64,000 nucleotides of DNA, taken from assembly GCF_000519205.1 (NCBI RefSeq), contig NZ_JAFB01000025.1, forward strand, positions 98,527 through 162,526, read 5' to 3'. A program made the position numbers and the translations under genes. Shown piece by piece: positions 36,358 to 46,400 of the stretch (its first letter is position 1; every line of letters begins with the position of its first letter). The notes under the pieces are model-generated. The model was not told the origin of the DNA, did not search any database, and was given only the letters and a program-made list of their open reading frames with translations. This DNA is from Amycolatopsis taiwanensis DSM 45107 (lineage in GTDB: Bacteria > Actinomycetota > Actinomycetes > Mycobacteriales > Pseudonocardiaceae).

Positions 36358-37658
36358 GAAGCCACCTCCGGCTCGGTTTCGGTCGGCGTGTCGGTGGGCA
36401 GCGTGCGCATCGCGCGGGCGGCGGCCGAGCACTGCACCACGAGGGGGCCGATGGCCATCGCGCCGACCGAGACGAACAACGCGGTCCGCGTGCCCAGCCA
36501 CGTCCCCAGCAGGCCCCCGGCGAGGGCCCCGAGCGGGGCGAGGCCGAGCGAAAGGAACCGGAACGAGCCGTTCACCCGGCCCTGCAGGCGATCCGGCGTC
36601 ACGCCCTGGCGCAGGCTGAGCACGTTGATCGCGCAGACCTGCCCGCCGGCCGACATCAGGAATCCCGCGACGACCAGCATCGGTATGGCGGCGCCCAGCG
36701 CGGGCGGCGCGAGCGGGATCAGCAACGTGGCCAGGCAGAACAGCGTCAGACCGGAGACGATCGCGCCGGCGAGTCCGAGCTTGCGGGCGACGGCGGCCGC
36801 GGCGAGCGAGCCGGCCAGCGCGCCGGGTCCGCTGCCGATCAGCGTCACACCGACCAGGGACGCCGGTAGGTGCAACACATCGACCAGGTAAATCACGTAG
36901 AGGGTGAGTTCGGCCGCCCACGCGAAGTTGTTGACCGCGATGGCAAGGGCGAGTGGGCGCAGGACGGCGTGGCCCGCGAGGAAGCGGAAGCCCTCGATCA
37001 GGTTGTCCTTGATTCCGCGGAACCCACGCTGGTCCGGCGCCGGCTTGGGTTCGGCGTGCTTGATCCTGCTGAGCGTGACCGCGGAGCCGAGCAGCGACAG
37101 GCCGTCGAGGAGCACCGCGACCGGCGCGGTGACCGCCTGGACCAGCAGGCCGCCGATGCTCGGGCCGGTGACCTGCGCCGTGGCGCGGGCGGACTCCATC
37201 CGGCTGTTGCCCTCGACGAGGTGTTCGCGGCCGACGAGCGCGGGCAGATAGCTCATGTAGGCGGTGTCGAACCAGACGGTGAGCACGGCGGAGACGAACA
37301 GGGTCGCGCTCAGCAGCCCGACGGTGAGGAAGCCGAACGCGACCTCGACGGGAATCAGCAGGAGCAGCACGCTGCGGATCACGGTGGCGCCGACGAGCAG
37401 CGGCCGCTTGCGCACCCGGTCCACCCAAACTCCCGCGACGACGTAGAAGAGGGCGGGGAGCTTGCTCATCAACCCGATGACGCCGAGTTCGGTGGCGCCG
37501 GCGTGCAGGGTCTCGATCGCCAGCAATGGCACGACTACGGTGCTGACGTAGGCACCGAACTGCGAGAACGTCTGACCCGCCCACAGCAGGACGAAGTTGC
37601 GGTTGCGCCACACCCCCGCCGAAAACGGGCGGCGCCGCCACTTCGCCAGGCTGGTCAT
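36354..37658 (-). CDS. MFS exporter (EntS / MFS_3 type)
   Basis: The 434-residue protein has about twelve hydrophobic helices. Near the N-terminus it has RNRNFVLLWAGQTFSQFG, and the loop GVWVDRVRKRPLLVG after helix 2, the MFS loop-2-3 pattern in the EntS-like (MFS_3) branch that exports siderophores and other natural products. It should export the cluster product. The ATG at 37658 overlaps the acyl-CoA dehydrogenase stop (ATGA), and its own stop overlaps the TTG start of the next NRPS. Confidence 0.88.
   Translation of the reverse strand: MTSLAKWRRRPFSAGVWRNRNFVLLWAGQTFSQFGAYVSTVVVPLLAIETLHAGATELGVIGLMSKLPALFYVVAGVWVDRVRKRPLLVGATVIRSVLLLLIPVEVAFGFLTVGLLSATLFVSAVLTVWFDTAYMSYLPALVGREHLVEGNSRMESARATAQVTGPSIGGLLVQAVTAPVAVLLDGLSLLGSAVTLSRIKHAEPKPAPDQRGFRGIKDNLIEGFRFLAGHAVLRPLALAIAVNNFAWAAELTLYVIYLVDVLHLPASLVGVTLIGSGPGALAGSLAAAAVARKLGLAGAIVSGLTLFCLATLLIPLAPPALGAAIPMLVVAGFLMSAGGQVCAINVLSLRQGVTPDRLQGRVNGSFRFLSLGLAPLGALAGGLLGTWLGTRTALFVSVGAMAIGPLVVQCSAAARAMRTLPTDTPTETEPEVAS
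36365..36369 (-). promoter_or_regulatory. Ribosome binding site setting the TTG start of the last NRPS
   Basis: GGAGG lies inside the last codons of the exporter gene, seven bases before TTG at 36357. No ATG or GTG of this frame lies at a suitable distance, so this site decides the start and couples translation to the exporter gene. Confidence 0.7.
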
Positions 37659-39502
37659 GCCTGTTCCCCCGCCTCGGCGTAGAGGTCGGCCGCGGGTGCG
37701 TCGGCGGCCACGGCGGCCGGGGCCGCCAGATAGTAACGGCTCACCGGCGACTGGGCCGTCATGCCGAAGGCACCGTGCAGTTGGAGTGCCTCGCGGGTCG
37801 TGGTCACCGCGAGCGTGCCGGCCTCGGCCAGGACACCCGCGGCCAGGCTCTCCTGGAGTGTGCCGTCGTCCTGGCGCCCGGCCAGTTCGGTGATCAGTGC
37901 CCAGGCTGCATCGTGCTGGATCTTGAGGCGGGCCAGGCGGAACGCGACATCCTGGTTCGCGATCAGCGGGCGGCCGAACTGCTCGCGGAGGCGGGCTCGC
38001 TGGACGGTCCGTGCCAGGCACCCGGCGGCGAGCCCGCACAGCCACGCGGCGCGCCTGATCCTCGCCGCGGCCGGCACGGCCGCGGCGTCCCGGCCAGTCC
38101 GGACCACCTCGCGCTCGTCCGTCCACAATCGACTCAAGTCCGAGTCGGCTTCCGGTTCGTCCACCCCGTCCAGCGCGGTGAGCGTGTCCAGGAAACCGTC
38201 GTCGTGCAGCTCACGGCCCAGTTCGGCGCAGCACACGACCTGCGCGCGCAACCCGAGGCCGAGCGCGCCCAGTTGGAACGCGCCGAGCTTGGCCAGCTCC
38301 GGCCAGCACGCGCGGGCCGGGTCGCGCTCGTCGTAGGCGGTGGCGATCGCCCGGACGGCCTTGCGCAGCTCCACGGCAAGGGGCTCCTCGCCCGCGGGCA
38401 GGTCCGCGTCCGGGGCCGGCAGGCCCGAGTTCGCGACCAGTTCGAGCATCATCTCCGAGGTCCCGGCGGAGAGCGTCAACCCCGGCGCCTCCCGGTATGC
38501 CGAGTCCAACCGGCCCGGCCGCAACGCCGCCGGGTCGCCGACGTCGGTGCACCACCACGCCACGGCGCGGGCGGTCTCGCTCGTCCAGTACTTCGTGGCC
38601 GCGGCGCCGACCGGGTCGACACGACCCGAATCCAACTGGTCCACACATCTCGCCGCCAGCGCATGGGCGGCGGCGACGCGCGTGCGTAACCGCCCGTAAT
38701 CGGCGCGGGCGGCGTCCGGCACCTTCACCGTGCGCAGCCAGAGGTCGGCCTTCGCCACATAGTCGACACCGGTGCGCTCCAGCGCCAACGCCTCGGTGAT
38801 CAACGGCCATGCCCCGCCGACCGGGCCGACGACCGCGACGGAGGGCACCTCGACCCCGTCCAGGCGGACATCCGCGAAGTCCTCATCGGCCAGCGAGTCG
38901 AGCGTGCCGATCGTGATTCCCGGCGCGTCCAGCGGGACCAGGAACAGCGAGATCCCTTGATAGGGCGTGACTTCCGTGCTGGTGCGGGCGGCAACGAGGC
39001 CGTAGTCGGCGAAGGCGGTCTTGACGCTGTAGACCTTGCGGCCGGTGATCCGCCAGCCGGTGCCCGCGCGCTCGGCACGAGTCTCCAAAGTAGACAGGTC
39101 GGAGCCGACATCGGCCTCGGAATAGAGGACGGTCATGGTGATCGCACCCGACGCGAGCCCGGGCAGCAGGGCGGCACGCTGTTCGTCCGTGCCGGACGCG
39201 AGGATGAAGTTCCCGCAGATCTGCACCGACAGCGTGTGCAGCACCTCGGGCACCCCGGCCGCGATCAGCTCGCCGACGACCGCCGCCGCGCACCGGCCCG
39301 GCAGGTCCCGGCCACCGTAGGCGGCAGGCCAGTTGACGGCCAGGAGCCCCCGATCGCCCAGGAGCCGGTAGAGCGGGCGCGGATCGGGCTCGCGTCCGGC
39401 GCTCCGGTCGGCGGCCACGGCGGCGAACAACCCGCGTGCCTGCTCTCCCGCGAGGACCGCCCGGATCTCCTTGACCACGACGTCGGTGCTCTGAAAACTC
39501 AC
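37655..39502 (-). CDS. Double-length acyl-CoA dehydrogenase-family flavoprotein
   Basis: The 615-residue protein is a complete acyl-CoA dehydrogenase unit (1-370: NWPAAYGGRDLPG, TMTVLYSEADVGSDLS, GRKVYSVKTAFADYG, LSAGTSEMMLELVANSGLP) fused to a second, mostly C-terminal unit (about 385-600: RARLREQFGRPLIANQDVAF, LHGAFGMTAQSPVSRYY). Family members use FAD to form alpha-beta double bonds. In the first unit the usual catalytic Glu just before GTSE is absent, and the second unit lacks it too, so the activity may differ, for example oxidation of a carrier-bound aminoacyl group. The GTG at 39502 overlaps the preceding NRPS stop (GTGA). The family is certain; the reaction is open. Confidence 0.82.
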   Translation of the reverse strand: MSFQSTDVVVKEIRAVLAGEQARGLFAAVAADRSAGREPDPRPLYRLLGDRGLLAVNWPAAYGGRDLPGRCAAAVVGELIAAGVPEVLHTLSVQICGNFILASGTDEQRAALLPGLASGAITMTVLYSEADVGSDLSTLETRAERAGTGWRITGRKVYSVKTAFADYGLVAARTSTEVTPYQGISLFLVPLDAPGITIGTLDSLADEDFADVRLDGVEVPSVAVVGPVGGAWPLITEALALERTGVDYVAKADLWLRTVKVPDAARADYGRLRTRVAAAHALAARCVDQLDSGRVDPVGAAATKYWTSETARAVAWWCTDVGDPAALRPGRLDSAYREAPGLTLSAGTSEMMLELVANSGLPAPDADLPAGEEPLAVELRKAVRAIATAYDERDPARACWPELAKLGAFQLGALGLGLRAQVVCCAELGRELHDDGFLDTLTALDGVDEPEADSDLSRLWTDEREVVRTGRDAAAVPAAARIRRAAWLCGLAAGCLARTVQRARLREQFGRPLIANQDVAFRLARLKIQHDAAWALITELAGRQDDGTLQESLAAGVLAEAGTLAVTTTREALQLHGAFGMTAQSPVSRYYLAAPAAVAADAPAADLYAEAGEQA

Positions 39503-42500
39503 GACGTCACCTCCGAGTCGTCGTCGAGTCCGGCCAGCAGGTGCGCGATCGTCTCGTCGTCGAGACCAGAGTCGGGAAAGTCAGCGGCCGCGTAACTCGC
39601 CTCTGTACCAAGGCAATGCGTGACCAGGTCCACCAGCCGGTCACGGACCCGCTCCGCCACGTCCGCCGGCCCCAGCACGCGAGCACCCGCGACGGTGATG
39701 ACCAGCCGGTCCCCCGCCGCGCCGACCTCGGTCACCGCGACCGAGCGGGGCAGGCGGATCATCCGCACGCCGGGCAGCGACCCGTCCTCCGCGGACGGCG
39801 CACGCAAGGCAGCCTTGACGTCCCTGATCAGTTGCGCGTCATCGGCCGACGCGGCCGCGCGGACCACGCCTGCTCCAACCGCCAAGGCCGTCGTGTCGAG
39901 GGCACGCATGACCGCGGCGACCACCAGGTCGAGCGGCGCCGTACCGTACGTCTCGTTCGCCTCACCGTACAAAGCATCCAAAGTGGACGACGGAAGCAAC
40001 ACGCCTGGCGCGTCCGCGACATCACCGTCCGCCGACACGAGGTCCGCGATGTCCGCGTCGTCCACGCGCGCGGGATCGATCGTGACGATCGAGCCGGCCA
40101 CCGACACACCCGGGCGCTCGGTCACCTCCGCACCGGCGGGCAGGCGCAGGACGGTCGGGCCGGTGATGCCCAGCGGGGCCTTCGACCCGCGCGACTCCGG
40201 CACGTCCAGCGCGGCGGCGATGGCGCGGATCGTGCGCAACCCGAACAGCTGCCGCAGGGTGAGCGGCAGGTCCCGGCGCCGTGCCTCGCTGATCACGTGG
40301 ATCGCGCGGATCGAGTCTCCACCCAAGTCGAAGAACCCGTCCGTGACGCCGAAACTCCGGCCCGGCAACGCCTGCCGCCAGCACTCCAGCAGCGCCGCCT
40401 CGACCGGTGTTTCCGGCTCTGGGCCGCGTTCGGACCGCGCCGGGAGGTCGGGCAGAGCGGCGACGTCGAGCTTGCCGTGCCGGGTCATCGGCAGTTCCGG
40501 CAGCGCGACCACCTCAGCGGGCACGGCGTGCGCGGGCAGCACGGTCGCGGCGAACTCCAGCAGCGCCGACGGCGACACGGAAGCCGGCGCGACGTACGCG
40601 ACGAGCCTGCCATCTCGCGCGACCACCGCGCTGTGCCGCACGTCCGGATGCGTGTCGAGTGCGGCCTCCACCGAACCCGGCTCCACCCGGAACCCGCGGA
40701 TCTTCACCTGCCGGTCGGCGCGCCCGCAGAACCACAGCCTTTCGTCCGGCGAACGCCGCGCGAGATCGCCCGTCCGGTACATCCGCCCACCGTGGAACGG
40801 GTCCGGCACGAACGCGGCCGCGGTCGTGCCTGGCGCGCCGAGATAACCGCGGGAGACCTGTGGCCCGCCGATGTACACCTCGCCAAGGCAGCCCGGCGCC
40901 ACCGGACGGCCCCAGCGGTCCAGCAGATACACACCAACGCCGGGCAGCGGCCTGCCGAGCGGAGGAGAATCCGTCTCGCCGTCGAGCCACTGCGCGCATA
41001 CGCCGATGGCGGTCTCAGTCGGTCCGTAGTGGACGATCACGCCCCAGCCGTCCCGGACCAGTCGCGTTGTCAACGCGGACCCGGCTGCCTCGCCGCCGAG
41101 GATCACGGCCTTGCGTGGCCGCAATCCCGCGGTGTCACCGCCGGCCAGCAATGCCGCCAGGTGCGAGGGCGTGATCTTCATGAAGTCGGCCGGGTGCGTG
41201 GCCAAGAACTCGGCCAGTGCCCGCCGGTCGCGTGCGGTGTCGTCGTCCACGACGTGCAGAGCGCCACCGTTCGCCAGCGCGCCGAGCGTCGAGGTCATGG
41301 AAGAGTCGAAGGTCGGCGGCTGCACGGTGACATGGCTGGCCGCGGCCGGGAACAGGGTCAGCAGGCCTCGCAGGTACGCAACGACGTTGCGGTGCTCGAC
41401 GACCACGCCCTTGGGCACGCCGGTCGAGCCGGAGGTGAACAGCAGGTAGGCGCCGTTCTCCGGGCGCACCGGCACCTCAGGCGCTCCCGGATCCTCGGCC
41501 CGCGTCAGCGTCACGGGCAGAGTCGCAACCGAGGACGGCAGTCGCGGCGGGTCAAGGCCGACCAGCGCCAGCTTCGCTCCACATTGATCGACCACAGTGG
41601 ACAAGTGGGCCGATGGTGCCGCCGGGTCCACCGGCACGTACACGCCACCCGCTTTGAGCACGGCCAGCATCGCGACGAACAGCTCCGGCGACCGCTCCAT
41701 GCCGACCAGCACCGGCACCTCCGGCCCCACCCCGCGCTCCCGGAGCGCGTGCGCGAGCCGGTTGGCCGCCGCACCGTAATCGGCGAAGGTGATCGACCCG
41801 CCCGGCCAGACCAGCGCCGGCGCGCCGGGGGTTCGGTGCGCCCACTGTCCGATGACCTCGTGCAGCAGGACCGGGCCGTCGAGGATCGGTGGCTCGACGC
41901 CCGGCTTCTCTTCGGGGTCAATCGTCCACAGTGGCCGGTCCGGTTCAGCGAGACCATCTCGCAGGAAACGCAGGAACAGTGTGCGTACCCGCTGGGCGGC
42001 ATCGTCACTGACGATGTCAGAACGGTAGCGCACCGTCCCCATATAGCCGTAGTCCTCGAGCATGTCGAGGGACAGGTCGTGGCCGACCATGCCGGTGTCG
42101 ATCAACGAACCGGTCGTTCTCTTCGGCATGCCGCCCGTGCCCGCCGAGTACGTGTCACTCTTCGGCTGCAGGTTGATCGCGGCTTGCGCGAGCGGCGTGA
42201 CACCGACCTCGCGGTCCGGCGCCACGGCTTCGATGATCTGGTCGAACGTGACCGAGCCGTGGTCGTGCGCCTCGGCGACCACCCGGCGCGCCATGCCGAC
42301 GAGTTCGCGGAACGTCGGGCCTTCGGACAGGTCGAGCCGCAGCACCACGCGGTCGACGAACATGCCGACGACCTCCCGCACCTCGGGCAGGGGACGTCCC
42401 GCGACGCTGCTGCTCACGGCCACGTCATCGCTGCCGAACACCCGGCCGAGCGCGGCCGCGTAGGCGGCGAGCATGGCTATGAAGGTAGTGGCGTGCTCGG

Positions 42501-43233
42501 TCCGCACGAACGCGTCGAGCGTCTTCGCCGTGTCCTCGTCGACAACCACGTCGATCCGCTTGCCGCGCTGGCTCAGCAGTTGCGGGCGCGGCCGCCCGTG
42601 TGTGAGGTCCAGTGTGGACACCTCAGCGAGTTGGTCCCGCCAGTACGCCAAATCCTGGCGTGCCGCCGGGCTGTTGGACCGCTCCTCCTGCCATGCGGTG
42701 AAGTCGGCGTACTGCACCGGCAGGTCTGGCCAGTCCGGCGTACGTCCCTCGATCCGGCAGTCGTAGGCGATGATCAGGTCACGCATGAGGATTGCCGCGG
42801 ACACCGCGTCCGCGATGGCGTGATGCAGCACGATGATCAGCGCATCGGCGCCACCCAGCCGGGCGTGCACCATCCGCAGGAGCGGTGCGGCACCGAGGTC
42901 GAACACCTCCGTGCCGACCCGTGCGCACAGGTCGCGGTAGGACCGGTCGATCTCGGCCTCGCCGGAAAGGTCCACAAAGGCCAGCGGCTGCTCCTCGGGC
43001 GGTGTGAGGACTACTTGCCACAGGTCGTTGTCCCGCATGACGAGCTTCGTGCGCAGTGACTCGTGACGGTCCACCACGTCCGCCACCGCCGATCGCAGCA
43101 CGGCCTCGTCGAGCCGGTCGGCGAAGGTGACCTCGCAGCTGATGTTGTGCACCGGCTCGCCGGGCACCAGCTGCTCGACGAACCACAGCCGCTGCTGGGC
43201 CCGCGATGCCCGGTGGGTGAGGACCTCCTTCAT
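39499..43233 (-). CDS. NRPS module C-A-PCP with a collapsed C-terminal epimerase domain
   Basis: The 1244-residue protein has a condensation domain (1-430; HHAIADA at 137-143, last Gly replaced by Ala), an adenylation domain (about 455-960; LLFTSGSTGVPKG, YGPTETAIG, YRTGDLARR) and a carrier domain with FFDLGGDSIRAIH; the DSI form is typical before epimerases. The last about 190 residues resemble only scattered epimerase pieces, ending in LVDLVTHCL and AADFPDSGLDDETI, and lack the HHxxxDG, EGHGRE and VGWFT motifs. My manual pocket reading is D-S-T-K-V-L-H-I-G, close to the known Asp code DLTKVGHIGK, so an Asp-like residue is likely. It directly follows mbtH with an ATGA overlap. Confidence 0.87.
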   Translation of the reverse strand: MKEVLTHRASRAQQRLWFVEQLVPGEPVHNISCEVTFADRLDEAVLRSAVADVVDRHESLRTKLVMRDNDLWQVVLTPPEEQPLAFVDLSGEAEIDRSYRDLCARVGTEVFDLGAAPLLRMVHARLGGADALIIVLHHAIADAVSAAILMRDLIIAYDCRIEGRTPDWPDLPVQYADFTAWQEERSNSPAARQDLAYWRDQLAEVSTLDLTHGRPRPQLLSQRGKRIDVVVDEDTAKTLDAFVRTEHATTFIAMLAAYAAALGRVFGSDDVAVSSSVAGRPLPEVREVVGMFVDRVVLRLDLSEGPTFRELVGMARRVVAEAHDHGSVTFDQIIEAVAPDREVGVTPLAQAAINLQPKSDTYSAGTGGMPKRTTGSLIDTGMVGHDLSLDMLEDYGYMGTVRYRSDIVSDDAAQRVRTLFLRFLRDGLAEPDRPLWTIDPEEKPGVEPPILDGPVLLHEVIGQWAHRTPGAPALVWPGGSITFADYGAAANRLAHALRERGVGPEVPVLVGMERSPELFVAMLAVLKAGGVYVPVDPAAPSAHLSTVVDQCGAKLALVGLDPPRLPSSVATLPVTLTRAEDPGAPEVPVRPENGAYLLFTSGSTGVPKGVVVEHRNVVAYLRGLLTLFPAAASHVTVQPPTFDSSMTSTLGALANGGALHVVDDDTARDRRALAEFLATHPADFMKITPSHLAALLAGGDTAGLRPRKAVILGGEAAGSALTTRLVRDGWGVIVHYGPTETAIGVCAQWLDGETDSPPLGRPLPGVGVYLLDRWGRPVAPGCLGEVYIGGPQVSRGYLGAPGTTAAAFVPDPFHGGRMYRTGDLARRSPDERLWFCGRADRQVKIRGFRVEPGSVEAALDTHPDVRHSAVVARDGRLVAYVAPASVSPSALLEFAATVLPAHAVPAEVVALPELPMTRHGKLDVAALPDLPARSERGPEPETPVEAALLECWRQALPGRSFGVTDGFFDLGGDSIRAIHVISEARRRDLPLTLRQLFGLRTIRAIAAALDVPESRGSKAPLGITGPTVLRLPAGAEVTERPGVSVAGSIVTIDPARVDDADIADLVSADGDVADAPGVLLPSSTLDALYGEANETYGTAPLDLVVAAVMRALDTTALAVGAGVVRAAASADDAQLIRDVKAALRAPSAEDGSLPGVRMIRLPRSVAVTEVGAAGDRLVITVAGARVLGPADVAERVRDRLVDLVTHCLGTEASYAAADFPDSGLDDETIAHLLAGLDDDSEVTS

Positions 43234-43421
43234 CGGCCGCGCATCGCCTCACGCAGCGACCGTGGCCGCAGGTCCGTCCACACCTGGTCGATATGGGCGA
43301 GGCAGTCGTCCTTCTCGCCGGTGAAGCCGGTACGCCGCCAGCCAGCGGGCGGCTCCTGCCCGGCGTCCCAGATCGAGTACTGCTCCTCGTCGTTGATCAC
43401 GACCGCGAACCGCTGTGTCAT
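43230..43421 (-). CDS. MbtH-like protein
   Basis: The 63-residue protein shows the complete MbtH signature: NDEEQYSIW, PPAGWRRTGF and CLAHIDQVWTDLRPRSLRE. MbtH proteins bind adenylation domains and are often needed for their folding and activity. The ATG at 43421 has AGGGG at suitable spacing; an ATG two codons upstream directly abuts that site. It lies between the PKS gene and the C-A-PCP gene, with an ATGA overlap to the latter, and probably serves the four adenylation domains of the cluster. Confidence 0.93.
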   Translation of the reverse strand: MTQRFAVVINDEEQYSIWDAGQEPPAGWRRTGFTGEKDDCLAHIDQVWTDLRPRSLREAMRGR

Positions 43422-43430
43422 CCCCATCCC

Positions 43431-46400
43431 CTACTCGTTGCGCGCCAAGCGCTTGATCGTGCTGGCGGGTGCCGGTTCGGCAGGTGGCTCGGCGGCCCGT
43501 ACCTGCTCGACCCTGGCCGCCATGCGGGCGACCGTGGCGCCCTCGAACAGGGTCTGCATGGGCAACTTGACTCCCAGCTCGCTGCGCACCTGGGCGATCA
43601 ACTGCACCGCGACCAGCGAGTTGCCGCCCAGGTCGAAGAAGTCGTCCTCGGCGCCCACCTGATCGGCGCCGAGCACCTCCTGCCAGAGTGCCGCGAGCTT
43701 CGCCTCCAGCTCGGTCGACGGCGGCACGTAGTCGCTGCCCGCGATCCGCTGTGGCCGCTCCATGGTGTCCTCGACGGCGGCGTCGGAGATCGAATCGGTG
43801 GTGAGGCCCGCGGTGCGGGCGAAGACCTCGGCCAGCGGCTTGACCGAGACCACGAGCTGCGGACCCGAGTCCGTGCCGAGCACCCGCCGAAACGCTTCGA
43901 CGCCTTCCGCCGGCCGGATACCGATCTCGTCGGGCACCCGCTCGCCCGACGCCTCATGCACGGTCGTGGTCATCGCGCCGATGTCGACCCGCCGCAGGAC
44001 CAACTCGGTGACCGACAACAGTTCCCGGCCGTCGGCGTCCACAACGGACACGTCGGCGGTGACCACCTCGGCTCCGGTCCCCCGGTAACGCAGGTGGCTC
44101 CAGGCGGCGGCCGGGATGGGCCCGCGCACGGTCACCTTGCCGTAGGCGAAGGGAAGGTAGGCGCCCTGGCCGGGGGTGCCGAACGAGGTGGCCATGTCGA
44201 GCAGGGCCGGGTGCAGGCCCCAGTCGGCCAGCTCGCCGGCGACCTGGCCGGGCGCGGCCAGGTGGGCCAGTTCCTCGTCCTTGCCGACGTAGAGGTTCTC
44301 GAGGCTGCGCCAGCGATCACCGAAGCCGAGCACCGGTGGGCCGTCGGCGCCGGGCGTGAGGCGGGAGTCCATCATGCTGCCGGCCACTTGCCGTTGCTCG
44401 CAGCGGTTCCGCACCGCGGCGATGTCCACAGTGGCTTCCATGCCGGGCGCGACGCGGGTGACGGTGCCGCGCACGTGCGTGCGGGCCGGGCCGCCCGCGG
44501 TGCTGCTGATGGTGAACTCATCTCCCGCGACGTCCACGCGCAGCCGGACGGACGTGTGATCCGGCACGGACAGTGGTTCGACGAACGCCACGTCGTGCAG
44601 TTCCACCGAGCCGGAGCCGGGCAGCAGTCGCTCGGCCGCCGCTCTGGCGATCTCCAGGTAGGCGGCGCCCGGCAGGACGGGCACTCCGGAGATCCGGTGC
44701 TCGGCGAGCACCCAGTGCGTGTCCGGCGAGATCACGCCCTCGCACCACGTGTCGTGCGCGGTGCGCAGGATCGGATGCGTCATCGGTGTGCCGGCCCGGC
44801 CGCCCAGTACGGCGGGTGCGCCGGATTCGGCGGCCATGCCGACCTCGAGCCAGCCGCCCCAGTTGACCGAGACCACCCGGGCCGGCCAGCCGTCGGCCGC
44901 GCGGGCGTAGGCGTCGAGGAACGCGTTCGCGGCGCAGTAGTCGACCTGGCCGAAGCCGCCCGCGAGCGCGGTGACCGACGAGCACAGCACCACGAAGTCG
45001 AGGGAGAGATCGCCGAACGCGGCGCGCAACGCGCTCGTCCCGGCCAGTTTGGGGGCGAGCACCCGCAGTGCGACGTCCCGCTCCTTGACCTCGGCCATGC
45101 CGCCGCCGGGGACGCCGGCCGCATGCACGATGCCGTCGATGCGGCCGAACCGCGCCAGCGCCTGTTCCCGCACCGAGCGCAGGGCGGCCACGTCGGTCAC
45201 GTCCGCGGCGGCGACCAGCACCTGGCCGCCCGCCTGCTCGGTGCGCCGGATCGCCGCGATGGCGCGGCCCACCCGGTCCGGGCCGAGGTGGTTGTCCCAT
45301 TCCTCGCGTGGTGGCAGGCCCGACCGGGAGAGCAGGACCAGCTTGGCGCGGTGCTGCCGGCCGAGGTGTTCGGCGAGGGTGATGCCGATGCCGCCGAGGC
45401 CACCGGTGATCAGGTAGACGCCTTCGTCGCGCAGTGCGTCGTCCACGGGCGGCAGCGGCACGCTCTCGGTGTCCGGCACCCAGCGCCGCCTCCCGCGCAG
45501 CGCCACGATCTCGTCCCGCGGCGCCCGCCGGATTTCTGCGTCCACGTCCCTGTCCGCACGCGAACCACCGGCCGGGTCCAGGTCGATGTGCCGCACGCTC
45601 AGCGTGGGGATCTCCAGCGGCACCACCTTCACGATGCCGGCGACCGTCGCGTGCTCGGGGTTGACCAGGTCGTGCCCGGTGACGTCCTGGGTGCCGCGGG
45701 TCACCACGTCCAGGTGCAGCTTGTCCTCGATGCCGGCCGCGGCCAGCGCCTTCACCAGGGCGAGCAGGTCGAAGAACCCGTTGTCCTGCGCGGCCATGAC
45801 GTCATCGACGGGTGCCAGCGTCCGGGCGTGCACGATGTGGGCGGGAAGCCCGGCACCGAGCTCGGCGATCAAGGCCGGGTAGTCGCGCCGGTCGTCCGCC
45901 TCGATCACCTCGGCACCGGCGTCGCGCAGGGCCGTCACGATCTCCGGAGCAGTGCCCAGCACCAGGTACCGGCCGGGCGCATCGGCCGGTGCGGGCACAA
46001 TGGACTGCCGCCAGGTCGGCACCGAGAACCACTCGTCGAGGGGCAGCGGACCGGTCCGGGCAGGCGGCTCCGGCTCGGCGTTCACCGGCGCCGGGTCGAT
46101 CCAGAAGTACTTGCGCTCGTAGGGATACGTGGGCAGGGAGACCCGTTTTCCGGGCGCTCCGCAGGAGTCGTCGGAGAGGTCCACGCCGACCGTCCACAAC
46201 CGACCTGCGGTGGTGTAGAGCAGGTCCAGCGCACGAGCCTTCTCGCCTTGCGCCGGGAGGCTGGGCAGCGGCGGCAGCGCGTCCTTGTTGCCTCGGGGCA
46301 GCTGCATGCGGGCGAGGCCGATGAGCTGCTTTCCGGGGCCGCACTCGACCAGTGCCCACGCGCCGTCCGCGAGCATCGTCGCCACGCACTGTCCGAACCG

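Noticed and set aside
36358..37641. Extension of the last NRPS frame upstream to 37641
   Set aside because: The extra 428 codons read through the exporter gene in another frame and look like shadow sequence; a TTG with a strong ribosome site at 36357 fits the domain start.
39541..43059. 1172-codon open frame on the + strand opposite the C-A-PCP gene
   Set aside because: Same antisense effect; no recognisable fold, and the opposite strand carries all NRPS core motifs.
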